7,130 bases of DNA from an uncultured Clostridia bacterium (GTDB taxonomy: Bacteria; Bacillota; Clostridia; Oscillospirales; Oscillospiraceae): NCBI GenBank assembly GCA_947176425.1, contig CAMWQV010000097.1:1-7130 (forward strand), in the 5' to 3' direction. Each line of letters starts with the position of its first letter. Positions within the stretch are counted from its first letter, which is position 1. Of this stretch, positions 1 to 5,595 are shown in pieces. Under the pieces are notes generated by a model, which ran no database searches, was not told the DNA's origin, and worked only from the letters and a program-made list of their open reading frames with translations. The position numbers were made by a program, and so were the translations under genes.

Positions 1-378
1 GATCTTATACATAGGGATATAGTTGTCCACCATTGGGATACCGAACTGGGCGGATAAGGTAACTTCCTTTTCTTTCAGAAGCTTCGCCATCTGGCCCGCC
101 GCATTTCCGGTCGTCTCACCGCAGGTAAGGACCAGATACACATATTGATCGGTATAGCCGGTCAGGTGGAGTTTATCCAGAAAAAAAGTAACGATACTCG
201 GCAGTCCCTGGAAATACACCGGCGTCACAAATCCGATCCGGCTCTCATGGGACACGTCATAAGAATAGCTGCGGCTGCGTACAGCATCGCGCAGAAAAAT
301 CGTCCGGTCCTCTGTAGCGGAGGCGATGCGTTCCGCAGTATACTTGCTGTTGCCGGTAGCAGAGAAATAAAAAATCAT
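1..378 (-). CDS. Flavodoxin-domain protein, N-terminal 126 residues (EFR1-like), partial
   Basis: The reverse strand reads an open frame of 126 codons from ATG at 378 to the window edge, so the C-terminus is missing. The protein opens MIFYFSATGNSKYTAERIA. This is the first strand plus FMN-phosphate loop (S6-A-T-G-N-S-K12) of the flavodoxin fold. A hydrophobic strand ending in the TPVYFQGLP segment and a later LVLTCGETTG loop fit the second and third flavin-contacting loops. The segment near the edge (GIPMVDNYIPMY) resembles flavodoxin-like domains of the EFR1 type, which carry two 4Fe-4S clusters in a C-terminal ferredoxin part; that part would lie outside the window. A plain flavodoxin is the alternative. 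A cytoplasmic electron-transfer role is inferred from the family. The start is supported by a GAGAGGGGG ribosome site about 7 bases upstream. Confidence 0.82.
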   Translation of the reverse strand, partial: MIFYFSATGNSKYTAERIASATEDRTIFLRDAVRSRSYSYDVSHESRIGFVTPVYFQGLPSIVTFFLDKLHLTGYTDQYVYLVLTCGETTGNAAGQMAKLLKEKEVTLSAQFGIPMVDNYIPMYKI

Positions 379-410
379 AGGTATCCCCCTCTCGTTTGTA
401 TGGCATGGCT

Positions 411-419
411 ATCATACCA
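411..419 (-). promoter_or_regulatory. Extended -10 promoter candidate for the flavodoxin-domain gene
   Basis: On the minus strand the sequence TGGTATGAT forms an extended -10 element (TGn followed by TATGAT, one base from consensus) about 33 bases before the ATG. The -35 region is weak, with only three matches to TTGACA at either 17 or 18 bases spacing. This is typical when an extended -10 is present. It lies in the 76-base gap behind the nucleotidyltransferase gene, so the flavodoxin gene may be transcribed separately. No convincing terminator is seen in that gap. Confidence 0.5.
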
Positions 420-454
420 CGATTTCTGACATATTACCAGTAGTTAACAAAAAA

Positions 455-1375
455 TTAAGAATCCCACAGGTTTTCGGGATACTGCCCCGCCTCGGTCTTC
501 TCCCGCAGTGCGTTCACAACAGTCGGCTTATCCTCCCGGTATGTAACGCCGAACCATTTTTCTCCGCAGGACAAAACTTTTACCTGCGCTTTTCCGCTCT
601 TGAGCAGATCGCTTACCAGTGCAGGCAGATAGAACTCCCCTTTTTCCGGATTTTCCGACAGGATTCGCTCCAAATAGCGGGGGAATGCGGCCTGTGCTTC
701 CTCCAGAAAGCTGTGCTGGAATCCCCAGAAGTTCATGGACACCGGCGTGTTTCCGGACAGCGGCTGCCATGCTCCATCAATAGAGACACGGGCGTTTTCT
801 CCGTCTTTTTCAATGCAGGTACGCTCGACAATATCCCGCAAAAATCCGCTGCCGTCCACTTCGCAGACGCCTCGGGAAACGCTGCCGTGTTCGGTCACAG
901 TATTGCCCAGCTGATAGCCTGCCATAGCATATTGATACTTTTCCGCTGTATCGGGGCGGCCGGAAAGATAGTCATAGATCATGCGGAACGCCTCGGGACC
1001 ATAATAATCATCCGCATTGATCACGGCAAAGGGACCATGTACAATCTCCCGCGCGGCCAGGACTGCGTGGGTCGTACCCCAGGGCTTGACACGTCCGGCG
1101 GGTACTGTATAGCCCGCTGGAATGTCGTCCAGGGCCTGGAACGCATAGCGGACATTCATACCGCGGCTGATGCGGCTGCCCACTATCTGCCGGAAATCGG
1201 CCTCCAGCTCTTTTTTAATAACAAAAATAACCGTTTCAAATCCGGCACGGCGGGCGTCATAGATCGAGTAATCCATGATACTCTGTCCATGGCCTCCCAC
1301 TGCGTCCATCTGTTTCAGTCCTCCGTAGCGGCTGCCCATTCCTGCCGCCAGAACAACTAAGACGGGTTTTTCCAT
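455..1375 (-). CDS. Nucleotidyltransferase family protein (sugar-1-phosphate type)
   Basis: The 306-residue protein is a member of the NTP-transferase (GT-A like) fold. Residues 5-23 carry the nucleotide-binding signature LAAGMGSRYGGLKQM. KPWGTTHAVLAA (97-108) is the base and sugar recognition segment. INADDYYG (119-126) holds the metal-binding aspartate. Such enzymes move a nucleotidyl group from an NTP to a sugar-1-phosphate or similar phosphate in the cytoplasm, supplying precursors for cell-envelope sugars. The exact sugar or alcohol substrate cannot be read here, and a glucose-1-phosphate uridylyltransferase-like or a LicC-like role are both possible. A longer in-frame start exists at 1399, but ATG at 1375 is preferred because GGAGGAG lies 8 bases upstream of it and the protein then starts directly at the first beta strand. 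The gene has its own promoter and no functional partner is seen beside it. Confidence 0.85.
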   Translation of the reverse strand: MEKPVLVVLAAGMGSRYGGLKQMDAVGGHGQSIMDYSIYDARRAGFETVIFVIKKELEADFRQIVGSRISRGMNVRYAFQALDDIPAGYTVPAGRVKPWGTTHAVLAAREIVHGPFAVINADDYYGPEAFRMIYDYLSGRPDTAEKYQYAMAGYQLGNTVTEHGSVSRGVCEVDGSGFLRDIVERTCIEKDGENARVSIDGAWQPLSGNTPVSMNFWGFQHSFLEEAQAAFPRYLERILSENPEKGEFYLPALVSDLLKSGKAQVKVLSCGEKWFGVTYREDKPTVVNALREKTEAGQYPENLWDS

Positions 1376-1383
1376 ACAATAAT

Positions 1384-1390
1384 CTCCTCC
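1384..1390 (-). promoter_or_regulatory. Ribosome binding site that decides the nucleotidyltransferase start
   Basis: GGAGGAG on the minus strand, 8 bases before ATG at 1375. It lies inside the extra codons of the longer possible reading from 1399, so it argues for the shorter protein. Confidence 0.8.
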
Positions 1391-1429
1391 ATCATTCATT
1401 CCGCCGCATTCGGGCGGTTCGTTAAGACT

Positions 1430-1458
1430 AAGATATCACACCCGCCGCCAATTGTAAA
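1430..1458 (-). promoter_or_regulatory. SigmaA-type promoter of the nucleotidyltransferase gene
   Basis: The minus strand reads TTTACA (1458-1453), a 17-base spacer, then TATCTT (1435-1430), preceded by TGA so that the -10 is also extended. The -35 matches five of six bases and the -10 four of six. Transcription would start near 1423, giving a leader of about 48 bases. The leader contains a small CCGCC/GGCGG stem (1401-1417). Confidence 0.72.
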
Positions 1459-1461
1459 CCC

Positions 1462-1511
1462 AAAATCCGAAAGCCGAAGGGCTTTTTCTAAAACGGCCCT
1501 CCGGCTTCCGG
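1462..1511 (-). terminator. Terminator hairpin behind spoVT
   Basis: As minus-strand RNA, 1511-1496 pairs with 1482-1467 over 16 base pairs with no mismatch, counting two G-U pairs. The stem is GC-rich and is followed by ATTTTGGG. On the plus strand the two G-U positions become A-C mismatches, so the hairpin is better as a minus-strand terminator, 10 bases after the spoVT stop. The U-run is short, so termination may be partial. Confidence 0.68.
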
Positions 1512-1521
1512 CGGAACAGGT

Positions 1522-2064
1522 TCAGGCCTCCATATGCTTCCCGAGAAAGGCAGCAATGGTCTGCGCCAGCTTATATTCGGTTTCCCCGGTTATCATCGGT
1601 TCGCCGTCCTCTACGAACAGCACCAGCCCTAATACGTCGCCCTCCGCTATGATGGGCGCAGCGACTGCCGCACAGAATTTATCCCCTGTTTCTGTGATGA
1701 AAATGCGGCGTTCATCACCGTTATGCTGATAAATCTTGCGGTCCTCCATGATCTGTTCCAGCTGGGGGCTGAGACGCTTGCCCAGCAGTTCCCGCTTGCC
1801 GCCGCCTGCTACGGCAATGATCGTGTCGCGGTCTGTTACGGCGGTGATAGAGCCGCAGCTTTTGGACAGCGTTTCACAAAACTGTCCCGCAAAATCGTCC
1901 AGTCCGCCCAGCAGCGAATATTTCTTGAAGATGACCTCCCCGTCCCGGCTGGTGTAGATTTCCAGCGGGTCCCCCTCGCGGATACGCATGGTACGCCTGA
2001 TCTCTTTGGGAATCACTACCCTCCCCAAGTCGTCTATGCGGCGCACGATTCCGGTTGCTTTCAT
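1522..2064 (-). CDS. spoVT: Stage V sporulation protein T, transcriptional regulator
   Basis: The 180-residue protein matches SpoVT in length and layout (178 residues in Bacillus subtilis). The N-terminal 50 residues are an AbrB-type swapped-hairpin DNA-binding domain, with KATGIVRRIDDLGRVVIPK followed by EIRRTMRIREGDPLEIY. The remainder (about 56-180) is the GAF-like domain. That part includes a loop with AVTDRDTIIAVAGGGKRELLGK and the closing strand VLGLVLFVEDGEP. In spore formers SpoVT acts in the forespore, tuning sigma-G-dependent genes as activator or repressor and binding DNA as a tetramer. The start is supported by AGGAGG 8 bases upstream. The gene faces away from the ECF operon and stands alone between its promoter and the hairpin at 1462-1511. 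It marks the organism as a likely endospore former. Confidence 0.95.
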   Translation of the reverse strand: MKATGIVRRIDDLGRVVIPKEIRRTMRIREGDPLEIYTSRDGEVIFKKYSLLGGLDDFAGQFCETLSKSCGSITAVTDRDTIIAVAGGGKRELLGKRLSPQLEQIMEDRKIYQHNGDERRIFITETGDKFCAAVAAPIIAEGDVLGLVLFVEDGEPMITGETEYKLAQTIAAFLGKHMEA

Positions 2065-2101
2065 TCTCGATTCCTCCTGTGTTTTTCTTGGAAAACATGG
2101 T

Positions 2102-2130
2102 TAGTATCCGCAGTTATTGGGAAGGTATGC
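2102..2130 (-). promoter_or_regulatory. Candidate forespore (sigma-G-like) promoter of spoVT
   Basis: The minus strand reads GCATA (2130-2126), 17 bases, GATACTA (2108-2102). The known sigma-G pattern is GHATR, about 18 bases, CATnHTA. The -35 fits fully and the -10 differs at the first base. It would give a leader of roughly 30 bases. SpoVT of Bacillus is made under sigma-G, so the match is biologically sensible. A sigmaA reading (TTGCAT, 18 bases, GATACT) is possible and weaker. Confidence 0.5.
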
Positions 2131-2322
2131 AATTTTTTGTCTGGAATCCTTTGCCGGTATTTTTTTGTTCTTTGTAACAAAAAGAAGTAACCGCCGCGCC
2201 CCTCAAGCTGGCTGGATTTCCTTCTCATACTTTTTATCCGTCACTGCTGATTGTGGTCGAGGAAGAAATTTTCCGTTTCAAGATTAGACATATAATTTTC
2301 CCGCAAAAATTTTCTGACAGTT

Positions 2323-2351
2323 TGAATGGATCGTGCTTTGTCAATCGTATT
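2323..2351 (+). promoter_or_regulatory. Candidate ECF-sigma promoter (autoregulation) of the three-gene operon
   Basis: TGAATG at 2323-2328 and CGTATT at 2346-2351 are 17 bases apart. This recalls Bacillus ECF promoters such as the sigma-W type (TGAAAC, 16 bases, CGTA). A start near 2357 would give a leader of about 38 bases before the ATG at 2395. The ECF sigma factor is encoded in the same operon, so self-activation is the natural guess. The -35 match is partial. Confidence 0.42.
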
Positions 2352-2382
2352 AAGGATGAAGCCCGATGGCTATCAAAATATC

Positions 2383-2387
2383 GGAGG
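2383..2387 (+). promoter_or_regulatory. Ribosome binding site that decides the start of the secreted repeat protein
   Basis: GGAGG, 7 bases before ATG at 2395. The longer in-frame start at 2326 has no such site and would bury the signal peptide behind 23 residues. Confidence 0.8.
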
Positions 2388-2394
2388 AATCGAC

Positions 2395-2862
2395 ATGAAG
2401 AAAAAAATGTGGACAGGAATTTTAGCGGCGGCGCTGGCCTTATCCATCGGTTCAGCAAATGCGCTGGCGGCGGAGCAGCAATACCCTGACGGTATGGGCC
2501 GCTATAATGCAGACGGCGCCAGGGTATCTTTTGTGGATGAAAATGGGGACGGCATATGTGATAATTTTGCTTCCGGCGCTTGTGGAGGCGGATATGGATG
2601 CGGCGCCGGAAGACAGGGCGGACGCAACCAGGGCAGAGGGCTGAGAAATTCCCAGTGTCTGTGGCACATTTCCGCAGATGGAAGCTGGGTACGCTGTGTG
2701 GATGCTGACGGCGACGGTGTATGCGATACTTGCGGTGCGACGCTTCCTCAGGGAACTGGCTTCGTTGATGCGGACGGCGATGGTATATGCGATAATTTCA
2801 GCGCAGGTATTTGCGGATATGGCGGCGCTGGTCATGGCGGTCGCGGAGGCCGCGGAAGATAA
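2395..2862 (+). CDS. Small secreted Cys-rich protein with three DxDxDGxCD loops
   Basis: The 155-residue product starts with a clear signal peptide: KKK at 2-4, a hydrophobic core at 8-19, and an AxA-type site near residue 25 (ANALA before AEQ). The mature part has three near-identical acidic loops at 48-56, 103-111 and 125-133, e.g. DADGDGICD. They resemble the calcium loops of EF-hands, dockerins and thrombospondin type-3 repeats, but with a cysteine before the last aspartate. Two copies sit in a VDxxGDGICDNF context. Nine cysteines are present (55, 63, 69, 88, 101, 110, 113, 132, 140). The tail from 141 is Gly/Arg-rich with one His. No enzyme motif is seen. It is the first gene of an operon with an ECF sigma factor and its anti-sigma factor, 15 bases before the former. 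A role as secreted ligand, metal-binding effector or target of that module is inference. Family resemblance is to unnamed Clostridia proteins. Confidence 0.85.
   Translation: MKKKMWTGILAAALALSIGSANALAAEQQYPDGMGRYNADGARVSFVDENGDGICDNFASGACGGGYGCGAGRQGGRNQGRGLRNSQCLWHISADGSWVRCVDADGDGVCDTCGATLPQGTGFVDADGDGICDNFSAGICGYGGAGHGGRGGRGR
2536..2793 (+). repeat. Three coding repeats of an acidic calcium-loop-like motif
   Basis: The units lie at 2536-2562, 2701-2727 and 2767-2793. Each encodes D-x-[DN]-G-D-G-[IV]-C-D. The last two are almost the same in DNA (GATGCTGACGGCGACGGT and GATGCGGACGGCGATGGT), while the first uses GAT GAA AAT. The 66-base offset between units two and three against 165 bases between one and two suggests duplication followed by insertion or loss. 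Confidence 0.85.
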
Positions 2863-2877
2863 AAGCGGGGGCTTACT

Positions 2878-3360
2878 ATGCGAAGCGAGCAGGAAGCTAA
2901 CAGGGCTGTTGAATTATACTCGGATACTGTCAGAAGGCTTTGTATTGTACACTTAAAAAATCGTGCGGATGCGGAGGATATATTTCAGACTGTGTTTTTG
3001 AAATATATCCTGAGTTCCGCTGCATTTGAAAGCGATGAGCATGAAAAAGCGTGGTTTATCCGGGTGACTGTCAACGCGTGTAAGGACCTGCTGAAAAGCT
3101 TCTGGCGCAGCCGTACAGTATCCATTGACGATCTGATGGAACAACCTGTTTTTATAGATGCAGAAAGCAGAGGTGTTTTGGAAGCGGTTCTGTCTTTGCC
3201 GGAAAAATATAGGCAGGTGGTGTACCTCCATTATTATGAGGGATATACCGCTCCTCAGATTGGCGAAATTCTTGGGAAAAATGTGAATACTGTATATACG
3301 CTTTTGACACGTTCAAAAAAACTTCTGAAGGATAGACTGGGAGGTGACAGAGATGTATGA
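2878..3360 (+). CDS. ECF-type RNA polymerase sigma factor
   Basis: The 160-residue protein has the two-domain layout and size of extracytoplasmic-function sigma factors. Region 2 (about 12-75) contains the HLKNRADAEDIFQTVFLKY signature (core and -10 binding) and then EKAWFIRVTVNACKDLLKS. After a linker with VSIDDLMEQ, region 4 (about 100-155) carries LPEKYRQVVYLHYYEGYT, QIGEILGKNVNTVYTLLTR and KKLLKDRL. This is the helix-turn-helix that reads the -35. It would direct RNA polymerase to envelope or stress genes and be held inactive by the membrane protein encoded next. The start codon follows a weak G-rich ribosome site (GCGGGGGC, about 7 bases), so expression may depend partly on coupling to the gene 15 bases upstream. 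The 3' end overlaps the anti-sigma start by 8 bases, typical of cognate pairs. Its ECF subgroup cannot be set from this window. Confidence 0.93.
   Translation: MRSEQEANRAVELYSDTVRRLCIVHLKNRADAEDIFQTVFLKYILSSAAFESDEHEKAWFIRVTVNACKDLLKSFWRSRTVSIDDLMEQPVFIDAESRGVLEAVLSLPEKYRQVVYLHYYEGYTAPQIGEILGKNVNTVYTLLTRSKKLLKDRLGGDRDV
3339..3344 (+). promoter_or_regulatory. Ribosome binding site that decides the anti-sigma start
   Basis: GGGAGG inside the sigma gene, 8 bases before ATG at 3353. A GTG at 3344 in the same frame overlaps this site and so is unlikely to be the start. Confidence 0.8.
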
Positions 3361-4108
3361 GAAGCTGAAAACTTCTTTTGATCATATTCATGCTGAATCT
3401 GATCTGAAGGACAGAACGCGGGAATTTCTTCTCCGCAAGATGTCCGCGTATTCAAAAACACCTCCGGCGCGTTGGAGGCTGCTGACAGCTCTGATCTGCC
3501 TCGTATTCATTCTGTCTGGCTTGGGAGGCGGGGGCTGGCTGTACTTCACGCCTGTATCGGCAGTCAGTATTGACATCAATCCGTCTATTGAGTTCAGAAT
3601 CAATCGATTTGACAGGGTACTCTCTGTTGAGGGATATAACGATGACGGCATGGATTTGGCTGCGGGGCTGAACGTTCGGCATATGAGCTATATGGACGCG
3701 ATCAGCCAGGTGCTGAATGACAAGATGGTAACCGAATGTCTGGCACAGGATGAAGTCCTGTCCATTATGGTCAGCAGCGCGGATGGAGAACGGCAAAATG
3801 AAATGCTTGCAAATGTTGAATGCTATGCGGCCGGATATTATAACGTCTATTGCGGCATGGGCAGATATGAGGATATGACAGCTGCACATACCTGCGGTCT
3901 ATCCTTTGGGAAATATCGGGCATTTTTAGAACTGCAAACCCTTGATCCTGACATTACGCCGGAAGACGTACAGGGCTGGACTATGAGAGAGATTCGAGAC
4001 AGAATCGGTGCTCTGTCCGGCGCAGCTCCTGACAGCGGCGGATATGGACATCACGGTCAGGGCGGCGGGCATGGATACAGGAACGGTTGGGGAGACAAAT
4101 CGGGATAA
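3353..4108 (+). CDS. Membrane anti-sigma factor with RsgI-type extracellular domain
   Basis: The 251-residue protein has a short cytoplasmic part of about 40 residues, mostly charged helix (KLKTSFDHIHAESDLKDRTREFLLRK). One membrane segment follows (about 43-65), so the C-terminus faces outside. Directly after the membrane comes AVSIDINPSIEFRINRFDR (70-88), the conserved motif of RsgI-family anti-sigma factors, then an EGYNDDG segment. The RsgI N-terminal domain that binds sigma-I is not recognisable, and no zinc-binding HxxxCxxC motif is present. The family is reported to self-cleave at the Asn-Pro bond of this motif, here N76-P77. The outer part (about 100-225) is mixed alpha/beta with three cysteines and no sugar-binding module that I recognise. 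The tail (about 230-251) is Gly/His-rich. Overlap with the ECF sigma gene makes it the likely inhibitor of that sigma factor. The function is inferred from motif and position. Confidence 0.85.
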   Translation: MYEKLKTSFDHIHAESDLKDRTREFLLRKMSAYSKTPPARWRLLTALICLVFILSGLGGGGWLYFTPVSAVSIDINPSIEFRINRFDRVLSVEGYNDDGMDLAAGLNVRHMSYMDAISQVLNDKMVTECLAQDEVLSIMVSSADGERQNEMLANVECYAAGYYNVYCGMGRYEDMTAAHTCGLSFGKYRAFLELQTLDPDITPEDVQGWTMREIRDRIGALSGAAPDSGGYGHHGQGGGHGYRNGWGDKSG

Positions 4109-4122
4109 AAACGATCCGTGCA

Positions 4123-4151
4123 TTGACAAGTGAAAGCCTTACTTATATAAT
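4123..4151 (+). promoter_or_regulatory. Consensus sigmaA promoter of the aldehyde dehydrogenase-mnmE unit
   Basis: TTGACA at 4123-4128, exactly 17 bases, then TATAAT at 4146-4151: both hexamers are perfect. It begins 14 bases after the anti-sigma stop, with no terminator between, so the unit may also receive read-through from the ECF operon. The start would lie near 4158, leaving a leader of about 45 bases. AAAGGA is 8 bases before the ATG. Confidence 0.93.
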
Positions 4152-4202
4152 GGGTGATAATAAATCAATTTCAGCCCGTTATTTTAAGAAAGGATATCGA
4201 TC

Positions 4203-5579
4203 ATGGAAAAAACAGAGATACAAGCAATTCTGGCCTCACAGCGCGCTTTTTTTTCCACCGGCGCGACCCACTCTCTGAACTACCGCATTCAGGCTTTGCA
4301 GCATCTGAAAACAGCCGTCCAGCGCCATGAAAAAGCGATTCTGACCGCTCTGGAGCAGGATTTAGGCAAGAGCCGTTTTGAAGGGTATATGTGCGAAGTC
4401 GGGATGGTATGCAGCGAGCTGAGCTATATGATCCGGCATCTGCGGTCGTTGGCAGCGGAAACCTGCGTCTCCACACCCCTGGCGCAATTCCCCGCCCGCA
4501 GCTATACGAAGCCTGTCCCCTACGGCGTCACGCTGATTATGAGTCCCTGGAATTATCCGTTTATGCTGGCAATTGGTCCTTTGGCCGACGCTCTCGCCGC
4601 CGGGAACACCGCCGTACTGAAGCCCAGCGCGTACTCGCCGAATACCAGCCGTGTGATACAGGATTTGATTGCGGAATGCTTTTCTCCCTCTTATGTAACG
4701 GTCATCCCCGGCGGACGGGCGGAAAATACTTTCTTGCTGCAGGAACAGTTTGATTATATTTTCTTTACCGGCAGTCAAGCGGTAGGCAAAGAGGTCCTGC
4801 GTCATGCGGCGGAGCATTTGACGCCCGTTACTCTGGAATTGGGCGGAAAAAGTCCCTGTATTGTGGATAGTACCGCAAAAATTCCTCTGGCAGCCAAACG
4901 GATTGTATTCGGGAAATTCCTGAACTGCGGTCAGACCTGCGTTGCCCCGGATTATATTCTCTGTGACCGGTCGATACACGACCAGCTTATCAGAGAACTG
5001 ATTTATCAGATTGAGCGGCAGTTCGGCAGTTTTCCGTTAGACAATCCGAACTATGGGAAGATTATCAATTCTAAACATTTTGAACGCATCAGGGAACTGG
5101 TCGATCTGAATAAAGTCGTATTCGGCTCCGCGTCGGACCCGGAAACCTGCCGGTTTGAACCGATGATTCTGGATGTTGCCTGGGATGATCCAATCATGCA
5201 GGAGGAAATTTTCGGTCCGATTCTGCCGGTATTGACTTACCGCTCTTTGTCCGAGGCGGTCCGGACGATTAACGACAGCACCCATCACATTGCGCTCTAT
5301 CTGTTTTCCAGCAGCAAAAAGCGTATCAGTTATGTGACGGAACACTGTCAGTTCGGCGGCGGCTGCGTCAATGATACGATTATCCATTTAGCCACGCCGC
5401 ATATGGGATTTGGCGGCGTCGGTGCCAGCGGCATGGGCGCGTATCACGGCAAAACCGGTTTTGAAACCTTCTCCCACCGCAAGAGCATCGTACACAAAAA
5501 GACCTGGCTTGATCTGCCTATGCGCTACCAGCCCTACCGGAAATGCCATGAACGGATTATCCGGCAGTTTCTGAAATAA
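4203..5579 (+). CDS. NAD(P)-dependent aldehyde dehydrogenase, class 3 type
   Basis: The 458-residue enzyme oxidises aldehydes to acids. Its length fits the shorter ALDH3-like family (about 450-490) better than the 500-residue class 1/2 enzymes. Visible landmarks in order are PWNYPF with the oxyanion Asn117, KPSAYSP with Lys140 near the cofactor, FTGSQAVGK (188-196) of the Rossmann fold, LELGGKSP with the general base Glu212, NCGQTC with the catalytic Cys246, EIFGP (335-339), and GGGCVND followed by HMGFGGVGASGMG near the end. All residues needed for activity are present. No signal peptide is seen, and there is no clear C-terminal membrane anchor of the kind found in some ALDH3 members, so it is probably cytosolic. 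The substrate is unknown; long-chain or aromatic aldehydes are typical for the family. It is transcribed from the perfect promoter at 4123-4151 and is followed 16 bases later by mnmE. Confidence 0.94.
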   Translation: MEKTEIQAILASQRAFFSTGATHSLNYRIQALQHLKTAVQRHEKAILTALEQDLGKSRFEGYMCEVGMVCSELSYMIRHLRSLAAETCVSTPLAQFPARSYTKPVPYGVTLIMSPWNYPFMLAIGPLADALAAGNTAVLKPSAYSPNTSRVIQDLIAECFSPSYVTVIPGGRAENTFLLQEQFDYIFFTGSQAVGKEVLRHAAEHLTPVTLELGGKSPCIVDSTAKIPLAAKRIVFGKFLNCGQTCVAPDYILCDRSIHDQLIRELIYQIERQFGSFPLDNPNYGKIINSKHFERIRELVDLNKVVFGSASDPETCRFEPMILDVAWDDPIMQEEIFGPILPVLTYRSLSEAVRTINDSTHHIALYLFSSSKKRISYVTEHCQFGGGCVNDTIIHLATPHMGFGGVGASGMGAYHGKTGFETFSHRKSIVHKKTWLDLPMRYQPYRKCHERIIRQFLK

Positions 5580-5595
5580 TGGAGGGAGAAAGCAT

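Larger units (their letters stand above)
2065..2394. other. Divergent intergenic region between spoVT and the ECF operon
   Basis: About 330 bases without a convincing gene. It holds the spoVT promoter on the left (2102-2130, minus) and the ECF-like promoter on the right (2323-2351, plus). A perfect TATAAT lies at 2291-2296 on the plus strand but its -35 is poor (TTTTCC at 16 bases). At 2160-2189 there is an A/T-rich stretch with TTTGTAACAAA symmetry. Open frames crossing the region have no ribosome site or recognisable product. Confidence 0.7.

Noticed and set aside
713..1360. 215-codon open frame on the plus strand
   Set aside because: It lies opposite the nucleotidyltransferase gene, whose motifs are clear. 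It has no ribosome site and no recognisable domain.
1401..1417. CCGCC/GGCGG stem in the nucleotidyltransferase leader as a riboswitch or attenuator
   Set aside because: It has five base pairs only, with no T-run and no competing helix. The leader is about 48 bases, too short for a known riboswitch class.
1723..2190. 155-codon open frame on the plus strand
   Set aside because: It is the antisense of spoVT extended into the intergenic region, with no family resemblance or start signal.
2291..2296. Perfect TATAAT as main promoter of the ECF operon
   Set aside because: Not excluded, but the best -35 (TTTTCC, 16 bases) matches only three of six bases. Kept as an alternative to 2323-2351.
2326..2394. 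Longer start of the secreted repeat protein
   Set aside because: It would place 23 residues before the signal peptide, lacks a ribosome site, and overlaps the ECF-like promoter. The start at 2395 has GGAGG.
4153..4179. GGGTGA/TCAGCCC hairpin in the aldehyde dehydrogenase leader
   Set aside because: The stem is six pairs with a bulge around a long AT-rich loop, too weak to claim regulation.
4362..4979. 205-codon minus-strand open frame
   Set aside because: Antisense to the aldehyde dehydrogenase and without motifs or a ribosome site.
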